A DNA stretch of 64,000 nt, taken from Viridibacterium silvisoli. Lineage in GTDB: Bacteria; Pseudomonadota; Gammaproteobacteria; Burkholderiales; Rhodocyclaceae. The DNA lies in NCBI RefSeq assembly GCF_036017035.1, contig NZ_JAYXHS010000003.1, positions 372,001 to 436,000 of the forward strand, written 5' to 3'. Made by a program: the position numbers and the translations under genes. The notes under the pieces were generated by a model. The model was not told the DNA's origin. It was given only the letters and a program-made list of their open reading frames with translations, and ran no database searches. Below, in pieces: positions 23,201-28,364 of the stretch (position 1 is the first letter of the stretch; every line of letters begins with the position of its first letter).

Positions 23201-26200
23201 CCCCGTCATCACCAGCAATGGCGGCGGTGCCAGCGCCTCGCTGTCGATCCCCGAGCACTCCACGGCGGTCACTACGGTCGTGGCCAGCGACGTCGACGCC
23301 GGCACGACGCTCACCTACTCCATCACCGGCGGTGCGGATGCCGGCAAGTTCGTGATCAACAGCAGCACGGGCGTACTAAGCTTCATCACGGCACCCGACT
23401 ATGAAACTGCTGGCGACGCTGACGGCGACAACGTCTATGACGTGACGGTGCAAGTCTCGGATGGATCGCTGACTGACAGCCAGGCGCTCTCGGTCACGGT
23501 CACCAATGTCAACGAAGCACCGGACGGTACGAACAATACCGTCACGACCAACGAAGATACGGCCTACGTCTTCGGCGCTGCCGATTTCGGCTTCACCGAT
23601 GGCGACCCGGGCGACACCCTCAGCGCCGTGCGCATCGACAGCGTGCCCGCCGCCGGCAGCCTGACACTGTCGGGGGTGGCCGTCAGCGCGGGCGACGTCA
23701 TTGCGGCAGGCAATCTCGGCAACCTCGTCTTCACGCCGGCCAGCAACGCCAGCGGCACCGGCTACGCGAGCTTCACCTTCAGCGTGCGCGATGCCGGTGG
23801 CCTCTACGACCTCTCGCCGAATACGCTCAGCATCAATGTCACGGCGGTCAACGATGCGCCGACGGGAACCGACAAGACCGTCACCATCAACGAAGACACG
23901 GCCTACACGTTCTCGATTGCCGATTTCGGATTCTCCGACATAGACGCAGGCGACTCGCTCGGCTCCGTGCGTATCGACACGCCACCCGGCGCCGGCACGC
24001 TGACCCTGTCGGGCGTGGCAGTCATGGCCGGCGACGTCATCGCCGCGGCCAACATCGGCAACCTGGTCTTCACGCCTGCGGCCAATGCCAATGGCACCGG
24101 CTATGCGAGCTTCACCTTCAGCGTCGGCGATCAGGGAGGTGCTTTCGATGCCGCGCCCAACACCCTGACCATCAATGTCACCGCGGTGAACGACGCCCCG
24201 AGCGGCACGAACAAGACCATCTCACTCGCCGAAGATGCGCCCTACACCTTTACCGTCGCCGACGTAGGCTTCACCGACGTTGACGCCGGCGACTCACTCA
24301 GCGCGGTGCGTATCGACACGGTGCCTGCGAACGGCACCCTGACACTGGGCGGCGTGCCGGTGACGGCAGGCCAGATCATCACGACGGCAGGCTCGCTGGT
24401 CTTCACGCCTGCGGCGAACGCCAACGGCACCGGCTACGCGAGCTTCACCTTCAGCGTGCGCGATTCGAACGGGGCTTTCGACCCTTCACCCAAGACCATC
24501 ATCTTCGATGTCACGCCTCAGCCTGACGCACCTGTCATCACCAGTGCAGGCGGCGCCGCCAATGCCAGCATTTCGGTCACAGAGAACACCACGGCGGTAA
24601 CGACCGTCACGGCGACCGACGCAGATGGCGACACGCTGACCTATTCGATAGCGGGAGGTGCCGACGCCGCGCTTTTCACCATCAACAGTGCGACCGGCGC
24701 CTTGAGCTTCATCTCGCCACGCGACTACGAATCGCCCACCGATGCCGGCGGCAACAACATCTACGACGTCATCGTCCAGGTGTCGGATGGCAGTGCGACG
24801 GCCACACAGGCCTGGGCCGTCACCATCACCGACGCCAACGAATCGAACGTGGGGCCGGTCAGCGACAACGATGGCAGCGGCAACAGCGTCGCCGAGAATT
24901 CCGCCACAGGCAGCCTGGCAGGCATCACGGCCAGCGCCACGGACGCCGATGCGACGAACAACACCGTCAGCTACGCCCTCAGCGACGACGCTGGCGGCCG
25001 CTTCACGATCAACGCCAGCACAGGTGTGGTGAGCGTGGCCAATGGCGCCCTGCTCGACTATGAAGCCGCGCAGAGCCATACGATTACCGTCGTGGCGACC
25101 AGCGCCGACGGTTCGACCAGCAGCGCCAACTTCACTATCGCCGTCAGCAACGTCAACGAGACACCGGCACTCACGACGCCGGGCGATACGAGCGGCAGGA
25201 CGGGCACCGCGCTGGACCTCTCGGGCATCCATGTGTCCGATCCGGAGAACGACGCGCAGACCCTGAGCCTGTCCGTCAGCAACGGCACGCTCAACGTGGC
25301 GGGTGTAGGCGCAGTCAGCATCACCGGCAACGGCACAAGTAGCCTGACCCTGCACGGCAGCGTCGCCGACATCAATGCCACCGTGAGCAGCCTGAGTTAC
25401 CAGAGCAATGCGAGCTTCATCGGCGACGACACGCTGGCCATCAGCACGACAGATGGCAGCTTCACCGTCACCGGCTCGACCACCCTGGCAATCCGCAGCA
25501 TCCCGATCATCATTCCGCTGCCGGATCCAGATCCGATTGACCCACCGATTGATCCAGTCAAGCCGCCCGATCCAGTCAAGCCGCCCGATCCACCAAAACC
25601 GATCGATCCGGAAGAGCCGCTGCCGGACCCCGTACCGCGCGATCCGGACGCGGTATTGCCCGACTGGGAGCCGACCGAAGTCACGCCCACGCCGGCGCCT
25701 GCTCCCCAACGCCATTCGAACGGCGACGGCACAGGCACGGCCGTGCGTACCGACCTGCTGGACTTCAACGCCGAGGGAATCGAACTGCACACCACCAATG
25801 CCACCGGCATGAACAGTTACGGTTGGCAATACAGCCGTGGCGCGCAGGCAGATAGCGCACAGGAAGACATGCGCATCGAAGTCATTCCAACCACGCCTGA
25901 GGCCGAGCAAGACGGCCTGTTCGACGTGTCGCCCAGCCAGGCCGGCAAGCTGGCCGCCACGGCAATCAGCGCCGGTATCGTCTTCTGGGCAAGCCGTTCG
26001 GTTGGCTTGCTGGCTGCGCTGATGGCCTCCGTCCCCGCCTGGCGTACGGTGGACCCCCTGCCGATCCTGGCCCGCGACCGGCGTCGCAGCGGCCGGGTCG
26101 ACGATCTCATACCGGATGAATCAGACCCCGCAGCGAGCCCTGACGCCAACAAGGAGCTCCCATCCAGGCCGAACTTCGGCAAATCCACCTTGTTGACGGA

Positions 26201-26213
26201 AGTCGAGTCCTGA
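8268..26213 (+). CDS. Giant repetitive surface protein, LEPR-XLL-like / DUF4347 / cadherin-like repeats
   Basis: This 5,981-aa protein (17.9 kb) begins with a basic tail without a signal peptide, then FEEVEARILFSADVAPG (40-56), a variant of the LEPR-XLL motif at the start of many large repetitive Gram-negative proteins. Residues about 113-270 match DUF4347, with His172 (ISHGSAG) and Cys215 (FYGCDVA). Residues about 280-490 form one beta-rich domain. From about 492 to 5740 come tandem Ig/cadherin-like repeats of several classes with D-x-D calcium-type motifs. A Pro/Asp-rich linker (about 5745-5805) leads to a C-terminal membrane segment (about 5897-5925), the motif PAWRTVDPLPIL and a basic tail. 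There are no RTX nonapeptides. The role is presumably adhesion or biofilm matrix. AAGGA lies 6 bp before the ATG. A 28-base run of N falls in one repeat. Confidence 0.9.
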   Translation: MGHADLGARLKRFFSRRKGEKTSTPARELTPATPPRRAIFEEVEARILFSADVAPGVSDGTSAEVRIIDSEADAPAATPAVVTYQQQGDAWVNPYSDPYSAATAASTATQPGQQLVFIDTTVEHWEELLADVQKSQPDAEVFVLDATRDGIQQITDMLAGRNDIAAIHVISHGSAGNLVIGSSLVDNITLGAYAESISSWRGALSEDADILFYGCDVAANESGQQLIDQISTLTGADTAASTDVTGNTALGGNWTLEYTHGQIETAVILDAAAQQSWMGTMAISLDAVSSSATSGNATSLTWSHTVGSGSNGILIVEIALRYNAGASSVTYGGTALTKLSSVTDGGGIVTAELWYLKAPASGTKSIVVTLPTTHEFVAGATSFFNVNQTTPFGTAATNDGSGTTASVTASSASGEIVVAVAASRQNSSSSVGSGQTELWTEQNGTLSADAWGSTTSKAGAASVASSWTISSSEWAATAVSLKATPNNAPTTTITPTSYTATEQVSLTLQGTGITVADADNDPLTVTISTGNSSSQFTAAVGTTGVTIVSGNTSNALVLSGTAAQLNNFFAGNGGATFSFRMPGDTPAASVTMTISTSDGVASGSDTATINITAVNDAPTVTITTDPYSATEQTSLTLQGTGISIADVDAGASSVTATISVASGTLTVAAGSTGAGVSGSGTNTITLTGTLTQINNLLAGNNSGTLTYIYSGDAPPASDTLTVSVNDGGNTGTGGAKTGSDSTTINITGVNDAPVLSGTNNFSAINEDNTTSGGTLVSSLVSGKITEPDGGSTYGIAVTAVDNTNGTWQYTTNGGSNWSSFGSPSNTAARLLAADANTYIRFVPNTDWSGTATITYRAWDQTSGTAGSTLSTNSNGGSTAFSTATASPSITVNAVNDAPVVTNTSSTLAYTENAAATIIDSALTISDVDSTTLTGATITISANYSSSQDVLAFTNQLGITGSWNSGTGVLTLSGTTTVANYQTALRSITYYNSSDNPSTSTRTVTFTVNDGSATGSDTRDISVTAVNDAPVVTTTGTTLSYTENAAATAIDNALTISDADSTNMTGATITISANYSSSQDVLAFTNQLGITGSWNSGTGVLTLSGTTTVANYQTALRSITYYNSSDNPSTATRTVTFTVNDGATTGSNTRNISVTAVNDAPVVTTTGSTLAYTENAAATAIDNALTISDADSTNMTGATITISANYSSSQDVLAFTNQLGITGSWNSGTGVLTLSGTTTVANYQTALRSITYYNSSDNPSTATRTVTFTVNDGATTGSNTRNISVAAVNDAPVVTTTGSTLAYTENAAATVIDNALTVSDADNTNMTGATITISANYASGQDVLAFTNQLGITGSWNSGTGVLTLSGTTTVANYQTALRSITYYNSSDNPSTATRTVTFAVNDGSTTGSGTRDISVAAVNDAPVVTTTGSTLAYTENAAATAIDNALTVSDADSTNMTGATITISANYASGQDVLAFTNQLGITGSWNSGTGVLTLSGTTTVANYQTALRSITYYNSSDSPSTATRTVTFTVNDGSTTGSNTRNISVTAVNDAPTGADKTITTNEDTAYTFAASDFGFSDVDSGDSLSAVRFDTVPAVGTFTYSGGTVTAGTILTTAQLSTLVFTPAANANGNSYASFTFSVRDQSSVYDASPNTITFNVTPVNDAPTGADKTITTNEDTAYTFAASDFGFSDVDSGDSLSAVRFDTVPAVGTFTYSGGTVTAGTILTTAQLSTLVFTPAANANGNSYASFTFSVRDQSSVYDASPNTITFNVTPVNDAPTGTDKTITTNEDTAYTFAASDFGFSDVDSGDSLSAVRFDTVPAVGTFTYSGGTVTAGTILTTAQLXXXXXXXXXXANGNSYASFTFSVRDQSSVYDASPNTITFNVTPVNDAPTGTNKTITTNEDTAYTFTTSDFGFSDVDSGDSINGVRIDSVPGAGTLTHSGGTTVTAGMILSNAQIATLTFTPAANANGSNYANFTFSVRDQSGAFDASPNTITVNVTAVNDAPTGADKTITTNEDTAYTFAASDFGFSDVDSGDSLSAVRFDTVPAVGTFTYSGGTVTAGTILTTAQLSTLVFTPAANANGNSYASFTFSVRDQSSVYDASPNTITFNVTPVNDAPTGADKTITTNEDTAYTFSASDFGFSDVDSGDSLSAVRFDTVPAVGTFTYSGGTVTAGTILTTAQLSTLVFTPAANANGNSYASFTFSVRDQSSVYDASPNTITFNVTPVNDAPVNGVPGAQSTNEDTALVFSSGNGNLISISDVDAASGSMQVTLSVSNGTLTLSGTSGLSFSSGDGVSDASMVFTGTIANINAALAGMSYLPTANYNGSDTLSIVTSDQGNTGSGGAKTDTDNVAITVNPVNDSPVNSVPGAQSVNEDTPLAISTISVNDIDNNLVSVALDVLHGTLNVSLSGAASISAGANGTASFTITGTQTDINATLSSLVYQGLLNYNGSDTLTVLSTDSNGATDSDTIGITVSAVNDAPVNSVPGAQSTNEDTALVFSSGNGNQIQIADVDAASGSMQVTLSVTNGTLTLGGVSGLSFSSGDGTTDASMVFTGTIANINAALATITYNPTANYNGSATLTLVTSDQGNTGSGGTKTDTDTVTITVNAVNDAPVLATTGTTLSYTENAAATAIDTGLTVSDIDSTNLSSATVQITGNYQNGQDILAFTNQLGITGSWNAATGTLTLSGSSSVANYQTALRAVTYRNSSDNPVTTTRTVSFVANDGALNSNTATRNISLSAVNDAPVNSVPGAQATDEDTALVFSAGNGNQIQISDADAASGSMQVTLSVTHGTLTLGGTSGLSFTTGDGTTDASMVFTGTLADINTALATLTYNPTANYNGSATLSITTNDQGNTGSGGAKSDTDNISITVNPVNDAPVANNDSASTAPGTPIDVNVKANDSDLDNVAGDLTVTIISNSPGTSATVNPDGSINFDPGATSGSQTVTYQLTDPDGLTSNIATLTINVAANNLPTSSDASATFNEDASYTFQVSDFAFNDADGGQTLAGVRIDTLPASGSLTLSGIAVAAGQTILTADITNLVFTPVANANGTPYASFTFSVQDSFGGYDATPNTFTLNVDAVNDAPINNMPSAQNTTEDTSLTLSSGNGNLISITNVDAGNAAVEVTLSVTNGTLTLSGISGLSFSTGDGSADATMVFTGTFAAINAALDGLIFAPTSNFNGTATLTLSTNDLGNTGSGGAKTDTDNLTITVDAVNDAPVLSTTGSTLAYTENGGAAAIDNGLSVSDVDSASLEGATVQISGNYQNGQDVLAFSNQNGITGSWNASTGTLTLSGSASVADYQTALRSVTYQNSSDNPSTATRTVSFTVSDGSLDSNVATRDISVASVNDAPVATIAQPSYSATEQVVLRLDGTGLSISDVDAGTGSMTVTLSVVSGSLNVSGATSGVTVSHLTPTTVQLTGTLAQINQTLSGSDGAAIRYTINSNTPPATDTLTLAVNDNGNTGSGGSLTDSKNVTINIAAVNDAPVNTVPAAQSVAEEATLVFSSGNGNLISIADVDAAGSSVQVTLSVAHGTLSLSGTTGLSFTTGDGTGDATLVFTGTLANINAALAGMSYTGNLNFNGADTLTLTTSDQGNTGSGGTLTDTDTVAITVTAVNDAPVVTITAPSYSASEQTDLSLEGTGLSIADIDAASGSMTATLSVASGTLTIAAGSTGVVVGGSGSASVTLTGTLSQINNLLAGSGGATVSYRINSNTPPATDTLTLAVNDNGNTGSGGSLTDSKNVTINIAAVNDAPVNTVPAAQSVAEEATLVFSSGNGNLISIADVDAAGSSVQVTLSVAHGTLTLSGTTGLSFTTGDGTSDATLVFTGTLANINAALAGMSYTGNLNFNGADTLTLTTSDQGNTGSGGTLTDTNTVAITVTAVNDAPVVTITAPSYAATEKVDMALEGTGLSIADVDAASGTITATLSVASGVLNVAAGSTGVAVAGSGTTSVTLTGTLSQINNLLAGAGSATLTYRIDSNTPPPTDTLTISVDDNGNTGTGGSLTDSKNVTINITSVNTAPTITSNGGGALAAVSVAENTTAVTTVTASDIEGDTLTYSISGGADAAKFTIDPVTGVLSFVSAPDFESPTDAGGNNVYNVIVSVSDGALSDSQAIAVTVTDANEFSISAITDTDASANTVAENSANGTVVGITAHASDADGSNSSISYALSNDAGGRFTIDSAGVVTVADGSLLDYESATAHLITVVATSADGSSSSQSFLISVSNVNDNPPVITSNGGGSAALVSIAENTTAVTTVTSTDADAGATATYSIIGGADAALFTIDSSTGALSFLAAPDRENPTDADANNIYSVIVQVSDGSNTDSQTLAITVTDVNEFAVSSITDSNAAANTVAENAANGTVVGLTASATDADATNSSVTYALSNDAGGRFAINAGSGVVTVADGSLLDYESATSHVITVVATSADGSTSTQNFTINISNVNDNAPAITSDGGGASAALSIAENTTAVTTVTSSDVDAGATASYSIVGGADSALFTINSSTGALSFVSGRDYESPSDADSDNVYHVIVQVSDGSFTDSQAIAVTITPVNDSAPTITSNGGGASASVSVAENTTTVTTVTASDADLPAQTLVYSISGGADASKFTINSSTGALSFITAPDYDAPGDVGGDNIYDVIVQVSDGSLTDTQAIAVTVTNVNEAPVITSNGGGANASVSVAENTTAVTTVVASDVDAGSTLSYSIAGGADAALFSIDSSTGVLTFIAPPDYESPGDANSDNIYNVTVVVSDGALSDSQNIAVTVTNTAEAPVITSNGGGATASVSVAENTTAVTTVTATDVDSGTLTYSISGADAAKFTINSSTGVLSFITAPDRETPTDADGDNVYEVTVQVSDGALTDSQAISVTVTNVNEAPVITSDGGGILASVSVPENSTAVTTVVASDVDAGTTLTYSIIGGADASKFTIDSNTGVLSFITAPDYDSPTDAGGDNIYNVIVHVSDGALTDSQAIAVTVTNLNEAPVITSNGGGASASLSIPEHSTAVTTVVASDVDAGTTLTYSITGGADAGKFVINSSTGVLSFITAPDYETAGDADGDNVYDVTVQVSDGSLTDSQALSVTVTNVNEAPDGTNNTVTTNEDTAYVFGAADFGFTDGDPGDTLSAVRIDSVPAAGSLTLSGVAVSAGDVIAAGNLGNLVFTPASNASGTGYASFTFSVRDAGGLYDLSPNTLSINVTAVNDAPTGTDKTVTINEDTAYTFSIADFGFSDIDAGDSLGSVRIDTPPGAGTLTLSGVAVMAGDVIAAANIGNLVFTPAANANGTGYASFTFSVGDQGGAFDAAPNTLTINVTAVNDAPSGTNKTISLAEDAPYTFTVADVGFTDVDAGDSLSAVRIDTVPANGTLTLGGVPVTAGQIITTAGSLVFTPAANANGTGYASFTFSVRDSNGAFDPSPKTIIFDVTPQPDAPVITSAGGAANASISVTENTTAVTTVTATDADGDTLTYSIAGGADAALFTINSATGALSFISPRDYESPTDAGGNNIYDVIVQVSDGSATATQAWAVTITDANESNVGPVSDNDGSGNSVAENSATGSLAGITASATDADATNNTVSYALSDDAGGRFTINASTGVVSVANGALLDYEAAQSHTITVVATSADGSTSSANFTIAVSNVNETPALTTPGDTSGRTGTALDLSGIHVSDPENDAQTLSLSVSNGTLNVAGVGAVSITGNGTSSLTLHGSVADINATVSSLSYQSNASFIGDDTLAISTTDGSFTVTGSTTLAIRSIPIIIPLPDPDPIDPPIDPVKPPDPVKPPDPPKPIDPEEPLPDPVPRDPDAVLPDWEPTEVTPTPAPAPQRHSNGDGTGTAVRTDLLDFNAEGIELHTTNATGMNSYGWQYSRGAQADSAQEDMRIEVIPTTPEAEQDGLFDVSPSQAGKLAATAISAGIVFWASRSVGLLAALMASVPAWRTVDPLPILARDRRRSGRVDDLIPDESDPAASPDANKELPSRPNFGKSTLLTEVES
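8604..9071 (+). other. DUF4347 domain, putative clan CD protease-like fold
   Basis: This covers residues about 113-268 of the giant protein. The segment has alternating hydrophobic strands and helices, VFVLD near 141-145, the histidine motif HVISHGSAG (168-176) and the cysteine motif LFYGCDVAAN (211-220). A His-Gly block followed about 40 residues later by a small residue plus Cys, each after a hydrophobic strand, is the arrangement in caspase/gingipain-type (clan CD) cysteine peptidases. I recall the Pfam family as being related to that clan, but could not verify this. Reading the translation I found no other cysteine in the whole protein. Confidence 0.65.
10950..12914 (+). repeat. Tandem array of five 393-bp repeats in the giant gene
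   Basis: There are five copies of a 131-aa unit, starting at 10950, 11343, 11736, 12129 and 12522. Each starts NDAPVV and contains YTENAAAT, then the strongly conserved QDVLAFTNQLGITGSWNSG and RSITYYNSSD. Spacing is exactly 393 bp throughout. Most differences between copies are synonymous or sit in a few positions. More diverged relatives of the unit occur near 16107 and 17922. Confidence 0.9.
12915..14951 (+). repeat. Tandem array of six about 339-bp repeats in the giant gene
   Basis: Units start at 12915, 13254, 13593, 13932, 14274 and 14613. Five are 339 bp (113 aa) and nearly identical; the fourth is 342 bp and clearly diverged. The unit begins NDAPTG, with TTNEDTAYTF and the acidic SDVDSGDSLS, like cadherin-like or tandem-95 repeats. 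Copies 1, 2 and 5 are identical in protein but differ at silent sites. Three diverged relatives lie at about 23511-24521. Confidence 0.9.
13802..13829. other. Run of 28 undetermined bases inside a repeat
   Basis: This N run lies in the third copy of the 339-bp array. Its length equals exactly the missing part of the neighbouring copies, so the reading frame and unit length are kept. It is probably a masked or unresolved assembly position within near-identical repeats, not a biological feature. The copy number here should be treated as provisional. Confidence 0.9.
18600..19944 (+). repeat. 804-bp two-domain tandem duplication in the giant gene
   Basis: The segment from about 18600 to 19140 recurs 804 bp downstream (about 19404 to 19944) almost unchanged. 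It covers the end of one domain type (with YSATEQ/YSASEQ-type starts) and a full 133-aa unit starting NDAPVNTVPAAQ at 18723 and again at 19527. The two 133-aa units differ at three residues by my reading. The flanking first-type domains are more diverged, so the duplication unit is one pair of domains. Confidence 0.8.
20331..23510 (+). repeat. Cadherin-like repeat array in the giant gene
   Basis: Eight units here (a ninth near 24525) carry the start ITS-x-GGG, then VAENTTAVTTV and a D-x-D motif, followed by FTI-x-S-TG-x-LSF and Y-x-V-x-V-x-VSDG. This is the classical cadherin repeat pattern. Two related units with TVAENSANGTVVG and LLDYESA are interleaved in the first third, with a third near 24850. 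The units are more diverged than those of the two arrays at 10950-14951. Confidence 0.85.
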
Positions 26214-26221
26214 CCATAGCC

Positions 26222-27862
26222 ATGCCCCTTCGTTTCAGCCCCTCCGTTCGCGTCACGATTGGCCTGATGTCACTGGCCATGACCTTGCTGTTGTTCATGG
26301 ATCTGGTGCTCGGCGTGTTCCCGAGCCAGGAGAAGATGCAACTACAGGCCCGCCAACACCTTGCCGAATCCATGTCCGTGCAGCTGGCCACCATGTTGTC
26401 GCAGGATGATCAGCGCAATATCCCGGCGGTCGTCAATGAGCTTGTCAAACGCAACCCGGACTTGCGCTCGATCGGCGTGCGCATGTCATCGGGTGAGTTG
26501 ATTGCCAGCTCGGCCAATCACCTGAGCAGCTGGACCACCCACGACAGCACGGAAGTGGGCCGCTCACGTTTCATCGTGCCCATGGCCCCCGCCGCCAGGA
26601 TTGGCTCACCGAAGGACAGCCGCTGGGGGCAGATCGAGTTCGCCTTCAAACCGCTCGACGACTCGACGCTGGGCAGCATATTCAATACGCCCTCGTTCAA
26701 GCTCATCGGCTTGTTCGGTATCAGTGCAGGCGTCATGTACTACATCTACCTGCGCCGCACCTTCCAGCATCTGGACCCCTCCTCGGCAGTGCCGGAGCGC
26801 GTGCAGATGGCCTTCGACGCGCTCTCCGAGGCCGTGCTGGTCGTCGACAACCAGAGCCGCATCGTGATGGCCAATGACACCTTCGTCAGGCTGTCACGCG
26901 AACACCGCGAAGTACTGATCGGCAAAGACCCGTCCTCCTTCCGCTGGCTGACCCAGTCACAGAGCGACGAGCATGACACTCCCCCCTGGCAGGAGTGCAT
27001 GAATGGCAAGTCAGCAGTGCACGGCAATGCCTACGAAGCGCTGCACGACGAAGACCTGCGCCGCCTGATCGTCAACTGCTCACCGGTGCTGGATGCCCGT
27101 GACGCCGTGCGCGGCTGCATGGTGTCCTTCAGCGACGTCACCGAGATCGAAGAGGCCAACCAGCAACTCGTCGTACTCATGACCGAGCTGGCGCACTCCA
27201 AGGAGCAACTGCAGGACCAGAACGTCGCCCTGCAGAAACTCGCCAGCTCCGACCCGATGACGGGTGCACTAAACCGCCGCGCCTTCTTCCCCCTGCTCGA
27301 AGGCATGTTCAACAACGCCCGTGCGACGCACACACCGATGAGCTTCGTGATGTGCGACATCGACAAGTTCAAGTCCATCAACGACGTCTTCGGCCACCCG
27401 GTCGGCGACAAGGTGATCCAGAAGTTCTCATCCATCATATTGCGCTCGGTGCGTGACACCGACGAGGTATGCCGCTACGGCGGCGAGGAGTTCTGCATCG
27501 CGCTCGGCAATACCGACGTAGACCAGGCCATGCAGTTCGCCGAACGCGTGCGCCAGACGGTGGAGACCGAGGTCGGTTTCTCGCTGCAACTGGAAGGCCG
27601 CCCCTTCATCACCGCCAGCTTCGGCGTCTCCAGCATCAGCCACAACGCGCCATCGGCCGCTGCCCTGATCGAACAAGCCGACCAGGCTCTCTACGTATCG
27701 AAGAACAGCGGCCGCAATCAATGCACGATCTTCGCGCCGGAAATGGCGAAGCAGGAAGAGGCGGAAGAGAAATCCGCCGACGATGCCACGGAAGAGCGCC
27801 GCGCCGCGCTCAAGACGCGCTTCCAGCAGGAAAAAGACAAGCTCGAAAAGTCGGGCGCTTGA
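26222..27862 (+). CDS. Membrane-bound PAS-GGDEF diguanylate cyclase
   Basis: This 546-aa protein has a membrane segment near residues 8-30, a periplasmic sensor region (about 35-160), a second membrane segment (about 160-180), a PAS domain (about 195-315), a short coiled coil and a GGDEF domain (about 340-500). The active-site loop is GGEEF (420-424), a functional variant. The upstream RDTD (411-414) is at the right distance to be the product-inhibition I-site. It should therefore make c-di-GMP from GTP and be feedback-inhibited. The tail is highly charged. The gene begins 8 bp after the giant-protein stop, so the two are very probably co-transcribed, which suggests local c-di-GMP control of the surface protein or its export. 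Confidence 0.9.
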   Translation: MPLRFSPSVRVTIGLMSLAMTLLLFMDLVLGVFPSQEKMQLQARQHLAESMSVQLATMLSQDDQRNIPAVVNELVKRNPDLRSIGVRMSSGELIASSANHLSSWTTHDSTEVGRSRFIVPMAPAARIGSPKDSRWGQIEFAFKPLDDSTLGSIFNTPSFKLIGLFGISAGVMYYIYLRRTFQHLDPSSAVPERVQMAFDALSEAVLVVDNQSRIVMANDTFVRLSREHREVLIGKDPSSFRWLTQSQSDEHDTPPWQECMNGKSAVHGNAYEALHDEDLRRLIVNCSPVLDARDAVRGCMVSFSDVTEIEEANQQLVVLMTELAHSKEQLQDQNVALQKLASSDPMTGALNRRAFFPLLEGMFNNARATHTPMSFVMCDIDKFKSINDVFGHPVGDKVIQKFSSIILRSVRDTDEVCRYGGEEFCIALGNTDVDQAMQFAERVRQTVETEVGFSLQLEGRPFITASFGVSSISHNAPSAAALIEQADQALYVSKNSGRNQCTIFAPEMAKQEEAEEKSADDATEERRAALKTRFQQEKDKLEKSGA

Positions 27863-27979
27863 GCAGGGTGTGAAAATGCCGCAAGGCATTTGCGCACCGT
27901 GCAGGCTCCGAACAATCACAGATATCGACTGTTCGGCTGGACAGCGTGCGCAATGAAAAGATGTTGCGCACCTTAAGCG
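27863..27979. other. Short gap with two hairpins, possible weak terminator
   Basis: AAATGCC-GCAA-GGCATTT (27874-27891) is a 7-bp stem with a GNRA loop just after the cyclase stop. GTGCGCAA and TTGCGCAC (27946-27953 and 27964-27971) form an 8-bp stem. Neither is followed by a T tract, so termination of the long operon here is possible but not shown. Confidence 0.35.
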
Positions 27980-28282
27980 CTATCGCTCCAACCAGCGCCG
28001 AACAAAAAAAAGTGCACTCTCAAGAGATTCATTTAGTGCCGAAACAGGCACACACCAGTCTTGCCGGAATTCCTCATCCAGTCGCGTTTCAACTCCAGCG
28101 GCATGCAACTCGATCTCAAGTTCTCTGGGTGGATCGACCCATATCTGGCAGCACTCATCACTACTAGAAACATAGACGGCCCTGAACTCGATATCTTTCA
28201 CTCCCTCGACACCGGTAAATAGTGTGAGCTCATGCTTGGCGACCCACGCTTGGATTACCGAATCTACGGAGTCATAGCTCAT
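27980..28282 (-). CDS. Small hypothetical protein
   Basis: This is a 100-aa acidic protein that I do not recognise. It has alternating hydrophobic stretches, a CC pair in SSSDECCQIWVD and the C-terminal helix SALFFVRRWLER, a pattern that could suit a small alpha/beta protein such as an orphan immunity-type protein, but nothing proves that. The frame extends to an ATG at 28321. I prefer the ATG at 28282 because it has an AGG sequence about 8 nt upstream, whereas 28321 has none. It is less GC-rich than its surroundings and lies between the giant operon and trmL, facing the operon end. Confidence 0.5.
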   Translation of the reverse strand: MSYDSVDSVIQAWVAKHELTLFTGVEGVKDIEFRAVYVSSSDECCQIWVDPPRELEIELHAAGVETRLDEEFRQDWCVPVSALNESLESALFFVRRWLER

Positions 28283-28364
28283 GCCGTGCCTAACGTGAAG
28301 TGGTCCTAAGGATAAGGACATATTGCTTTATCAATCAAAACGCTCGAGCACGCGTTGAGTATTG

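Noticed and set aside
8268..26213. Type I secreted RTX adhesin of the LapA/BapA kind
   Set aside because: No GGxGxD nonapeptides, no N-terminal retention module that I can recognise, no ABC transporter next to it, and a C-terminal membrane segment instead of a type I signal.
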